From an uncultured Veillonella sp. (GTDB taxonomy: Bacteria; Bacillota; Negativicutes; Veillonellales; Veillonellaceae): DNA of 18,369 nt. Within the stretch, counting starts at the first letter, position 1. Each line of letters opens with the position of its first letter. The notes beneath the pieces were generated by a model. That model was given only the letters and a program-made list of their open reading frames with translations. It had not been told where the DNA came from and did not search any database. Shown one piece after another: positions 1 through 6,283 of this stretch. The position numbers and the translations under genes were made by a program. Where the stretch lies: the NCBI RefSeq assembly GCF_915069625.1, contig NZ_CAJZFD010000013.1, positions 1 to 18,369 on the forward strand. The letters run 5' to 3'.

Positions 1-11
1 TATAAATAAGG

Positions 12-46
12 ATTCTAATCCCTATTTAAGTTAAAAGTATTAGAAT
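12..46. repeat. Short inverted repeat upstream of the first ATPase gene
   Basis: ATTCTAAT at 12-19 is complementary to ATTAGAAT at 39-46, with a 19-nt spacer. It lies about 75 bp before the first gene and has no T-tract, so it could be an operator or the end of a terminator from a gene outside the window. The rest of 1-119 is AT-rich, and I see no convincing -35/-10 pair in it. Confidence 0.3.
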
Positions 47-119
47 TAGGATTGCTATCCTAAAATGTGTTTCTACTTGTTGCAATAACAGTTAATATTG
101 TTGAGATAAGGAGGTTATA

Positions 120-1322
120 ATGCCTTTAATTCAACGAGAGCAATATTTAGCATTTTTAAGGCGTCATAAAGATCAAGATGTAATCAAAGTCGTTTCAGGT
201 GTGCGTCGGTGCGGCAAATCTACATTATTTGAGTTGTTTAAACAAGAATTATTAGCTAGTGGTGTAAAAGCCAATCAAATCATTTCTATTAATTTTGAAG
301 ATTTAGAGTATGAACCATTACAGGAGTATCATGCCCTCCATGAGTACATAGTAGAACGATTGATACCAGATATTCCTATGTATGTATTTTTAGATGAAGT
401 GCAGCATGTAGTACAATTTGAGAAGGTTGTAGGGAGTTTGTTTGTCAAACCTAATGTGGATATTTATATTACAGGTTCAAATGCGTATTTTATGTCCTCT
501 GACATTGCCACATTATTAACTGGCAGATATGTGCAAGTTGAGATGCTACCTCTTTCATTTAAAGAATTTCATAGTGCATATAGTCAGCAAAACTTGTCAG
601 ATATGGATATATACAACTTGTATATCGAGCATAGTTCTTTCCCTCGGCTTGTACATGTTGAAGATGATGAAAGTATTGATGAGTATTTAGAAAGTATTCT
701 TAATACGGTTGTTTTAAAAGATATTGTGACGAGATTAAAAATTACAGATGTCCCTTTATTATTGGATATTATTAAATATTTATTGGCTAATATAGGGAGT
801 TTGATTAATCCAACGAAGATTGCGAATACGCTCACTAGTTATGGTCGCAAAACGGATAATAAAACGGTTGAGAAGTATTTACAAGGTCTTAAAGATGGTC
901 TTTTAATCTATGAAGTTGACCGATTTGATGTAAAGGGAAAAGCGTTGTTGCAGCGAAATGCTAAATATTATGTTGTAGATAGTGCATTCCGTAAGTTTTT
1001 ATTAAGTCGTACAGATTCGGATCGAGGTCATATATTAGAAAATATTGTATATTTGGAATTAGTTAGACGTGGATATCGTGTGTACGTAGGGCATTTGCAA
1101 AATGGTGAAATAGATTTTGTAGCTAAAAAGCCACATCGGTTAGAATACTATCAAGTAAGCTATACCGTAATGGAAGATACTACGTTACGACGTGAATTAT
1201 CACCGTTAGAGCAACTTGATGATAACTATCCTAAATATTTACTTACAATGGATGTGTTACATAAAACAGATAATCATAATGGTATAGAGCAAAAGAATGT
1301 TTTAGATTGGCTACTAGAGTAG
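120..1322 (+). CDS. AAA_14/DUF4143-family ATPase
   Basis: A 400-residue P-loop ATPase of the AAA_14 plus DUF4143 type, widespread in bacteria and archaea and without an established role. Walker A is GVRRCGKST (residues 27-35), Walker B is YVFLDE (88-93), and a sensor-like ITGSNA is at 117-122, followed by LTGRY. The C-terminal half (about 200-370) matches the DUF4143 pattern. It includes an E-(x)n-EID-(x)n-Q series (E307, GEIDFV 329-334, Q345) reminiscent of PD-(D/E)xK nucleases. Start: ATG with a very strong SD, TAAGGAGG at 107-114. Length is normal and no frame break is seen. Base use is clearly more AT-rich than in gyrA (TTA, AAT and GAT codons dominate), so it may have been acquired. There is no obvious terminator before gyrA, so some read-through is possible. 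The family is clear; its biological role is not known. Confidence 0.88.
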   Translation: MPLIQREQYLAFLRRHKDQDVIKVVSGVRRCGKSTLFELFKQELLASGVKANQIISINFEDLEYEPLQEYHALHEYIVERLIPDIPMYVFLDEVQHVVQFEKVVGSLFVKPNVDIYITGSNAYFMSSDIATLLTGRYVQVEMLPLSFKEFHSAYSQQNLSDMDIYNLYIEHSSFPRLVHVEDDESIDEYLESILNTVVLKDIVTRLKITDVPLLLDIIKYLLANIGSLINPTKIANTLTSYGRKTDNKTVEKYLQGLKDGLLIYEVDRFDVKGKALLQRNAKYYVVDSAFRKFLLSRTDSDRGHILENIVYLELVRRGYRVYVGHLQNGEIDFVAKKPHRLEYYQVSYTVMEDTTLRRELSPLEQLDDNYPKYLLTMDVLHKTDNHNGIEQKNVLDWLLE

Positions 1323-1338
1323 GTGAAGTAGCTTTCAC

Positions 1339-1388
1339 AAAAATGCCTATAATATTAGCCTTTAGCCCTTAAAAATGCTATAATATTA
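1339..1388 (+). promoter_or_regulatory. Duplicated -10 region of the gyrA promoter
   Basis: A near-perfect direct repeat lies just before gyrA: AAAAATGCCTATAATATTA (1339-1357) and AAAAATGCTATAATATTA (1371-1388), differing by one C. Each holds a consensus TATAAT (1348-1353 and 1379-1384). Only the second has the extended -10 form TGCTATAAT (1376-1384), which can work with a weak -35. Initiation near 1391 would give a leader of about 38 nt before the GTG start. The -35 regions are poor for both copies. Confidence 0.6.
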
Positions 1389-1428
1389 TGATGAATTATA
1401 ATCAGTGTTAGTAAAATGAGGTGAGATT

Positions 1429-3900
1429 GTGGCAGACCAACAATGGTCCCACGGGAATATTCATCCCGTTCAGATTGATAAAGAAATGAAGAACGCCTAT
1501 ATCGATTATGCGATGTCCGTAATCGTAATGCGTGCTCTTCCAGATGTGCGTGATGGCTTGAAACCAGTACATCGTCGTATTTTGTACGCGATGCACGAAA
1601 CAGGCATGACGCCAAATAAACCGTACAAGAAATCCGCTCGTATCGTCGGTGACGTACTCGGTAAGTATCATCCACATGGTGATAGATCCGTTTACGACGC
1701 AACGGTTCGTTTAGCACAAGATTTCAATACGCGTTACCTCTTGGTAGATGGCCACGGTAACTTTGGTTCCATCGACGGCGATAGTGCCGCTGCGATGCGT
1801 TATACCGAAGTACGTATGGCGAAAATTACGCAAGAAATGCTCGCTGATATCGACAAGGAAACTGTTGATTTCATGCCGAACTATGATGAAAGCTTGCAAG
1901 AACCTACCGTATTGCCAGCGAAGATTCCAAATCTTCTCATCAATGGTTCCAGCGGTATCGCCGTAGGGATGGCGACCAATATTCCACCGCACAACCTTAA
2001 CGAAGTATGTAATGGCCTTACAATGCTCATCGATAACCCAGATGTAACTGTGGACGAATTGATGACGCAAATCAAAGGTCCAGACTTCCCGACTGGGGCG
2101 CTCATTTTGGGCCGGGAAGGCATTAAAAAAGCATACTCCACAGGTCGTGGCAGCGTAAAAATGCGCGCTCGTGCAACCATTGAAGAAATGGCGAAGGGCA
2201 AGCATAAAATCGTAGTGACTGAGATCCCATACCAAGTTAACAAGGCTCGTGTTATCGAAACGATTGCAAATTTGAGCCGCGACAAGGTAATCGATGGCAT
2301 TACAGCACTTCGCGATGAATCTGACCGTCAAGGTATGCGCATCGTTATCGAATTGCGCGCTGACGTGCAACCAGATATCGTTCTTAACAAATTATATAAA
2401 CACACTCAACTTCAAGAATCTTTCGGCGTGATTATGTTGGCCCTCGTAGATGGTCATCCTCGCGTATTGAATTTGAAAGAAGTATTGGGTTACTATTTAG
2501 ATCATCGTCTCAATGTAATCGTACGCCGTACTCAATTCGAGCTTAACAAAGCCGAAGCGCGTGCACACATCTTGGAAGGCTTGTTGATCGCACTCGACCA
2601 CATCGATGAAGTTATCGCTACAATCCGCAGTTCTCAAACTGACGAAATCGCACGTAACGCATTGATGCAAAAATTCGGGCTTTCAGAAAAACAAGCAGTA
2701 GCCATCCTCGACATGCGTCTACGCCGTTTAACAGGCTTGGAACGCGAAAAAATCGAAGAGGAATATAAGGAATTGTTGGCATTAATCGAAGATTTGAAAG
2801 CTATCTTGGCTAGCGAAGCGCGTCAACGTCAAATCATCAAAGAAGAACTAGAAGATATGAAGAAGAAATACGGCGACCCTCGTCGTTCTGAAATCACTAT
2901 CGATACGTCCGACCTTGATGTAGAAGACCTCATCGCTGACGAAGAGATGGTTATTACCTTGACTAAACAAGGTTATATCAAACGCATGAACGCGAACGTA
3001 TATCGCAACCAACATAAAGGTGGCGCTGGCGTTATCGGCATGAAAACGAAGGAAGACGATTATGTAACGCAAATTATGCATGTTCGTACGCATAATACAT
3101 TGTTGTTCTTCACGTCCACTGGCCGTACATATCGCCTCAAAGCATACGAAGTGCCAGAAGCAGGTTCCCGTAATTCTCGCGGTACCGCTATGGTTAACGT
3201 ATTGCCACTCGCTGTAGGTGAATCCGTTACAACTATGATTGACCTTGAACGTATCCATGAAGATGTAAACTTATTCATGGTTACTGAGTTCGGCGTTGTA
3301 AAACGTACAGCTATCGAAGAATACCGCAACATCCGCCGTTCTGGTCTCAACGCTATCAACCTCGACGAAGGGGATCACTTGATTTCCGTCAACGTAACGA
3401 CTGGCAACCAAGATATCTTGATTGGTACTAAATTGGGTATTGCTATTCGTTTCAGTGAAAGCGACGTACGTCTCATGAAACGTGCGGCTCACGGTGTACG
3501 CGGTATTAAACTCAATACCGGTGACGTAGTGGTAGGCGCTGGTGTTCTTAATGCTGATGAAAGCGAAGCACAAGTGTTTACAATCTCCGAAGAAGGTTTC
3601 GGTAAACGCAATGATGCGGAAGCTTACACATTGCAAAAACGCGGTGGTAAAGGCTCTAAGAACTTCAAGATTACGAACAAAACAGGCGACGTAGTTGCCG
3701 TAGAAGTAGTTCATAACGATGATGAAGTTATGCTTATCTCTGAACAAGGCAAAATCATTCGCTTTAACATGAACGACATTGCGGTGAAGAAAGGCAAAGC
3801 TATTTCTGGTGTGAAAACACAAAACCTCGACGAAGGTGATAAAGTAGCTAGTATTGCTGTTATTCCAGGTGCTGAAATCGAAGACGAAGAAGCAGAATAA
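1429..3900 (+). CDS. gyrA: DNA gyrase subunit A
   Basis: The DNA-cleaving subunit of gyrase, 823 aa, which with GyrB introduces negative supercoils. Start is GTG with SD GAGGTGA (1418-1424). The N-terminal winged-helix/tower domain has the catalytic tyrosine in [10 protein letters not shown] (Y125, equal to E. coli Y122) and the motif HPHGD (81-85). The C-terminal beta-pinwheel has the GyrA box QKRGGKG at 736-742, which separates GyrA from ParC, and ends in an acidic tail. The quinolone-resistance region reads HGDRSVYD, with Arg86 where E. coli has Ser83. The codon is AGA (1684-1686), whereas the other arginines I read are CGN, and AGA is one base from the serine codons AGC/AGT. That pattern suggests a recent Ser-to-Arg mutation. 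Asp90, the Asp87 equivalent, is intact. The gene directly upstream is not gyrB. Confidence 0.98.
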   Translation: MADQQWSHGNIHPVQIDKEMKNAYIDYAMSVIVMRALPDVRDGLKPVHRRILYAMHETGMTPNKPYKKSARIVGDVLGKYHPHGDRSVYDATVRLAQDFNTRYLLVDGHGNFGSIDGDSAAAMRYTEVRMAKITQEMLADIDKETVDFMPNYDESLQEPTVLPAKIPNLLINGSSGIAVGMATNIPPHNLNEVCNGLTMLIDNPDVTVDELMTQIKGPDFPTGALILGREGIKKAYSTGRGSVKMRARATIEEMAKGKHKIVVTEIPYQVNKARVIETIANLSRDKVIDGITALRDESDRQGMRIVIELRADVQPDIVLNKLYKHTQLQESFGVIMLALVDGHPRVLNLKEVLGYYLDHRLNVIVRRTQFELNKAEARAHILEGLLIALDHIDEVIATIRSSQTDEIARNALMQKFGLSEKQAVAILDMRLRRLTGLEREKIEEEYKELLALIEDLKAILASEARQRQIIKEELEDMKKKYGDPRRSEITIDTSDLDVEDLIADEEMVITLTKQGYIKRMNANVYRNQHKGGAGVIGMKTKEDDYVTQIMHVRTHNTLLFFTSTGRTYRLKAYEVPEAGSRNSRGTAMVNVLPLAVGESVTTMIDLERIHEDVNLFMVTEFGVVKRTAIEEYRNIRRSGLNAINLDEGDHLISVNVTTGNQDILIGTKLGIAIRFSESDVRLMKRAAHGVRGIKLNTGDVVVGAGVLNADESEAQVFTISEEGFGKRNDAEAYTLQKRGGKGSKNFKITNKTGDVVAVEVVHNDDEVMLISEQGKIIRFNMNDIAVKKGKAISGVKTQNLDEGDKVASIAVIPGAEIEDEEAE

Positions 3901-3931
3901 TTTGTATTAATAGTATATGTAAGAAACTATG

Positions 3932-3954
3932 GGCGGCCATCTTAGATGGTCGTC
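3932..3954 (+). terminator. Hairpin downstream of gyrA, possible weak terminator
   Basis: GGCGGCCATC (3932-3941) pairs with GATGGTCGTC (3945-3954) around a TTA loop, giving 10 bp with two G-T pairs. It lies 32 bp after the gyrA stop. No T-run follows, so termination is doubtful, and it may instead be a leader hairpin for the next gene. Confidence 0.4.
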
Positions 3955-3976
3955 TCTAGCGTTAAGGAGTTTAGAT

Positions 3977-4348
3977 ATGAAAAAATGGTTAGCTGCTATG
4001 TTTGCAGCAGGGGTTTTATTCTTAGGCGGCTTTGGTCAAGCTAGTGCTGCTGATTGGTACTATATCGATGCTGACGCAGATGATGCAGCATGGTTCATCG
4101 ATAATGCATCTGTATACAAAACAGATGATGCGGCTACAGTACTTGTTAAAATTAACAATGTAGAAGGTTTCACATACATCTACACAGTACGCATTGACCG
4201 TAAAGAAAAAACATGGACAGAACTTGATACAACAGTATACAGCGCTGCAGGCGTAGCGTTATTGTCCAGCAAAGAAGCACAAAAACCTACAAAAATTGAA
4301 GACGATACCATGGGTGCGGAAGTTATGAAGGCCCTATGGGGTAAATAA
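3977..4348 (+). CDS. Small secreted protein, paralogue 1 of 3
   Basis: A 123-residue exported protein and the first of three tandem paralogues. The start is ATG 3977, with SD AAGGAG at 3964-3969; the in-frame ATG at 3929 would add residues ahead of a clear signal peptide. Residues 1-24 form a Sec signal (Lys-Lys, hydrophobic core, ASA-AD cleavage site). The mature part starts with WYY and contains FIDNASV (41-47), a VLVKI strand, YIYTVRI and a C-terminal ALWGK. All three paralogues share WY at 27-28, IDN(A/D)SV near 41-47, a central beta-rich part and a C-terminal LIW/LW. The W-Y...ID..SV pattern is loosely like the surface-adhesin E (protein E) domain, but I cannot confirm that. The likely location is periplasm or cell surface. 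This copy has diverged most, lacking the YNPQGY motif of the other two. Confidence 0.85.
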   Translation: MKKWLAAMFAAGVLFLGGFGQASAADWYYIDADADDAAWFIDNASVYKTDDAATVLVKINNVEGFTYIYTVRIDRKEKTWTELDTTVYSAAGVALLSSKEAQKPTKIEDDTMGAEVMKALWGK

Positions 4349-4409
4349 TCCAACAATTTAATAGAAGCTTATATTCGCTCTGTTTATTTAGATACTCAGA
4401 ACGTATTTG

Positions 4410-4474
4410 GCCCCGAACTATCCTGAAAGCCTCCATAGTGACCGAAGTCGTTTTCAGAACAGTTCGGGGCTTTC
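4410..4474 (+). terminator. Long nested hairpin with conserved loop motif, copy A
   Basis: An outer stem GCCCCGAACT (4410-4419)/AGTTCGGGGC (4461-4470), 10 bp and perfect, encloses an inner stem CTGAAA (4423-4428)/TTTCAG (4452-4457). A short CTTTCT tail follows. The large loop contains CTCCATAGTGACCGAAGTCG (4431-4450), within which GAC CGAA GTC can form a mini-hairpin. The same 20-mer with one change is in the loop of copy B. It probably ends transcription of paralogue 1, but the conserved loop is more than a terminator needs. Confidence 0.7.
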
Positions 4475-4618
4475 TATGTTTTGTTGACCTTACAGCGCGA
4501 ATATCAGTCATCAAATACGTTATATTATCAAAGCCCATAGGACTCAGCACATCGTCCTTAATAGATTTATATTAATTATGCAGTTTATAGAGTTTTTATT
4601 AGTAATATGCAATTATGG

Positions 4619-4627
4619 TGTTATAAT
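4619..4627 (+). promoter_or_regulatory. Extended -10 promoter for paralogue 2
   Basis: TGTTATAAT (4619-4627) is a perfect extended -10 element (TG-n-TATAAT) about 70 bp before the ATG at 4698. No strong -35 is visible, as is common for extended -10 promoters. The remainder of the 4349-4697 gap, outside the hairpin and this promoter, is AT-rich and shows nothing further. Confidence 0.55.
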
Positions 4628-4697
4628 GAAGGCGTAGGGAATTTATGGTATGCAGATTGCATAGTTATTTGAATCTTATAGTCAGGAGAGAATAGTT

Positions 4698-5063
4698 ATG
4701 AAAAAATGGTTTGCTTGTTTAGCGGTAGCCGGTTTATTGTTTAGTGCTGGTGTGGGCGTATCTCATGCTGAAAGTTGGTATGCTCTTGATACGGATCAAT
4801 ATGGTCGTACTGGTTATATCGACAATGACTCCGTTGATAAAAACGATGCGCGTGCTACATTGCGCCTGAAGATTGTAGATCCAAATGGAGATCACTCCAT
4901 TTATACTATGACATTCAACCGTGCTGATAAAACAGTACAGCTCATTGATGTTGCTACATATAACCCACAAGGCTATATGATTGGCTCTGAAACATTGGTA
5001 AATACAAAAGTACAAATACAAGAAGGAAGTAATCTAGATCGCGTGTATCACTTGATTTGGTAA
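4698..5063 (+). CDS. Small secreted protein, paralogue 2 of 3
   Basis: A 121-residue exported paralogue of the proteins at 3977 and 5431. SD AGGAGAG (4684-4690) lies 7 nt before the ATG. The signal peptide is residues 1-24, with cleavage at SHA-ES. The mature protein begins ESWYAL and has YIDNDSV (40-46), an ATLRLKIVD strand, IYTMTFN, a central YNPQGY motif shared with paralogue 3, and ends in YHLIW. The predicted fold is a small, mostly beta domain; no catalytic motif or cysteine pair is seen in the mature part. It has its own promoter and is followed by its own strong hairpin, so the three genes look separately transcribed. Function unknown; a cell-envelope or surface role is inferred from export alone. 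Confidence 0.85.
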   Translation: MKKWFACLAVAGLLFSAGVGVSHAESWYALDTDQYGRTGYIDNDSVDKNDARATLRLKIVDPNGDHSIYTMTFNRADKTVQLIDVATYNPQGYMIGSETLVNTKVQIQEGSNLDRVYHLIW

Positions 5064-5081
5064 ATTTCCTCTTCGGTTATG

Positions 5082-5149
5082 AACGGGTGGATATATCTCT
5101 TCGGTCTCCATAGTGACCTAAGTCGCCCTTAGAGATATATCCACCCGTT
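5082..5149 (+). terminator. 19-bp perfect hairpin with conserved loop motif, copy B
   Basis: AACGGGTGGATATATCTCT (5082-5100) pairs perfectly with 5131-5149 around a 30-nt loop, followed by TTTCTC. The loop holds CTCCATAGTGACCTAAGTCG (5106-5125), 19 of 20 identical to the loop motif of copy A, although the stems share no sequence. It serves as a terminator for paralogue 2. Unrelated stems with a conserved loop point to selection on the loop itself. Confidence 0.8.
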
Positions 5150-5187
5150 TTCTCATTTCCTAATGAGGAAATCTTTCCAAAACTGCG

Positions 5188-5218
5188 TTTGGGAGTAGTT
5201 ACCTAAGTCGGTCTCAAA
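5188..5218 (+). repeat. Third, partial copy of the conserved-loop hairpin (copy C)
   Basis: TTTGGGA (5188-5194) pairs with TCTCAAA (5212-5218; one G-T pair). Its loop contains TAGTTACCTAAGTCG (5196-5210), matching 14 of 15 bases of the copy B motif. There is no T-tail. It looks like a degenerate or minimal copy of the element, about 80 bp after copy B. Confidence 0.5.
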
Positions 5219-5265
5219 GAGATAGAACCCTTTCTGCACGTATGATTAAATGTATCCAAATTATT

Positions 5266-5320
5266 TATTCCCTTATTTTATGGTCTAAAATAAGGGAATA
5301 GCATTTTGGGTAAGGGAATA
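5266..5320. repeat. 15-bp perfect inverted repeat plus a third half-site
   Basis: TATTCCCTTATTTTA (5266-5280) and TAAAATAAGGGAATA (5286-5300) form a perfect 15-bp inverted repeat with a 5-nt centre. TAAGGGAATA then recurs at 5311-5320, exactly 20 bp after the copy at 5291-5300. A repressor or activator site upstream of paralogue 3 is plausible. As RNA it would be an AU-rich hairpin without a T-tail. Confidence 0.6.
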
Positions 5321-5430
5321 TTTGGTTTATGAAGGCCTAATAATTGAGCACGTTTGTCTTTCATAAAATATTTAGTTTTATCGAATATACTAGATTTTAT
5401 ATTCTTGTATTTAATTCGAGAGGTAAAAAT

Positions 5431-5805
5431 ATGAAAAAAACATTGGCAGCTGTTTTGGCAGCAGGCGCTTTATTCATTGGTGGCATCGGTAGTGTTGATG
5501 CGGCAAATTGGTATACTGTTGGTACAGATAGCAATGGTATCACTTGGTCCATCGATAACGATTCCGTTAAAAAAGATGACAAAAAAGCAACTTTGGACAT
5601 TAAAGCTATGGACTACGAAGGTTACCACTATATCGTAACTGAAGAGTTCAACCACAAAAAACGCGAAGTAAAAGACGTTAAGGTAACTCTTTATAACCCA
5701 CAAGGTTATGTTGTGAAAGAAGAACAACCTAACAAATCTACGCGTAAGGTTGAACAAGGCACTCCTGCATACGCTGTGTACACACTTATCTGGGGTGACA
5801 AATAA
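5431..5805 (+). CDS. Small secreted protein, paralogue 3 of 3
   Basis: A 124-residue exported protein. The start is ATG 5431 (SD GAGAGGT at 5418-5424). An in-frame TTG at 5344 would add 29 residues ahead of the signal peptide and has no SD. The signal peptide is residues 1-24, with cleavage at VDA-AN. The mature part begins ANWYTV and has SIDNDSV (40-46), ATLDIKAMD, a lysine-rich hairpin, YNPQGYVV and a C-terminal YTLIWGDK. It is closest to paralogue 2. A strong terminator follows. The tandem array looks like local duplication followed by divergence; no partner gene suggests the function. Confidence 0.87.
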   Translation: MKKTLAAVLAAGALFIGGIGSVDAANWYTVGTDSNGITWSIDNDSVKKDDKKATLDIKAMDYEGYHYIVTEEFNHKKREVKDVKVTLYNPQGYVVKEEQPNKSTRKVEQGTPAYAVYTLIWGDK

Positions 5806-5848
5806 TCTGATCCTTCGAGGGTTATGATTCTTTGTGAAAGCTTCACAC

Positions 5849-5881
5849 ACGCACGTTCTCATTAGAGAGCGTGCGTTTTTT
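5849..5881 (+). terminator. Rho-independent terminator after paralogue 3
   Basis: ACGCACGTTCTC (5849-5860) pairs with GAGAGCGTGCGT (5865-5876; one G-T pair) around ATTA, followed by a run of T to 5881. A smaller hairpin, TGTGAA/TTCACA (5833-5847), precedes it. Confidence 0.9.
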
Positions 5882-5882
5882 C

Positions 5883-5926
5883 TTTTATTTAAATTGATGT
5901 ACGTTTTTATTTAAATTGACATGCGG
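5883..5926. repeat. Two 22-bp tandem repeats with a possible -35
   Basis: The 15-mer TTTTATTTAAATTGA occurs at 5883-5897 and 5905-5919, a 22-bp period (two DNA turns). The second copy runs into TTGACA (5916-5921), a perfect -35, with TTTAAT 16 bp downstream (5938-5943) as a possible -10. This could be a distal promoter for the hydrogenase. Confidence 0.5.
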
Positions 5927-5976
5927 TTTTCTTTTGTTTTAATTCCCGAAAAGTTGGTGAATTATTTACTCATTCA

Positions 5977-5985
5977 TGGTACAAT
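5977..5985 (+). promoter_or_regulatory. Extended -10 promoter upstream of the hydrogenase
   Basis: TGGTACAAT (5977-5985) fits TG-n-TATAAT with one mismatch. Initiation here would give a leader of about 290 nt containing the 12-bp repeats and the TAGTATA palindrome. A -35-like TTGGTG (5954) is 20 bp away, which is too far to count strongly. Confidence 0.4.
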
Positions 5986-6041
5986 GGGAATATTATTACG
6001 CATTTATGTAATTTCTATCTTGTTGAAATATACTGACGTAC

Positions 6042-6089
6042 AATGTCATATAGAATGTCACTCATAATGTCACTTATAATTTCATGCAC
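6042..6089. repeat. Four 12-bp tandem repeats in the hydrogenase leader
   Basis: The units AATGTCATATAG, AATGTCACTCAT, AATGTCACTTAT and AATTTCATGCAC follow one another without gaps. The core AATGTCA is kept in the first three, and the fourth is decayed. A 12-bp period is close to one helical turn, so a protein could bind the units on one face of the DNA. The array lies about 195-240 bp before the hydrogenase start. Confidence 0.75.
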
Positions 6090-6154
6090 AATATTATGGT
6101 ATCTAGAGAGGGATGATTGACCATAATTTTGCACAAAAGTGTAACATTTCTACA

Positions 6155-6184
6155 TAGTATAAACTTTCACCATAGCGTATACTA
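6155..6184. promoter_or_regulatory. TAGTATA/TATACTA inverted repeat before the hydrogenase
   Basis: TAGTATA (6155-6161) and TATACTA (6178-6184) are inverted around a 16-bp spacer. The right half contains TATACT (6178-6183), a possible -10, so a dimeric regulator here could control a proximal promoter. The spacer carries AACTTTCACCA, which recurs upstream of the ATPase gene at 9609. Confidence 0.4.
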
Positions 6185-6283
6185 GAGGTAAGATGTGGAA
6201 GTACGCCTTGAGCACAGTGCTCCGTAGTTTTGCCGATGTTTCCCAAAAGGTTTGATAGTTTTAGTTTGTTAGAGGAGGTCCTC

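Noticed and set aside
1355..3822. Long minus-strand ORFs opposite gyrA
   Set aside because: They are antisense shadows of a well-conserved gene, without SDs or recognisable domains.
3929..3976. Longer N-terminus for secreted paralogue 1
   Set aside because: It would put the post-gyrA hairpin in coding sequence and bury the signal peptide; the ATG at 3977 has a good SD.
4323..4550. Minus-strand ORF of 75 aa across hairpin A
   Set aside because: It is composed of the inverted repeat and flanking AT-rich DNA, with no SD.
4410..5149. Large hairpins as integron attC sites between small gene cassettes
   Set aside because: No GTTRRRY/RYYYAAC core sites and no integrase are seen; the conservation is in the loop, not in the outer arms.
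6230..6283. Longer N-terminus for the hydrogenase
   Set aside because: The GAGGAGG site and family alignment support the ATG at 6284.
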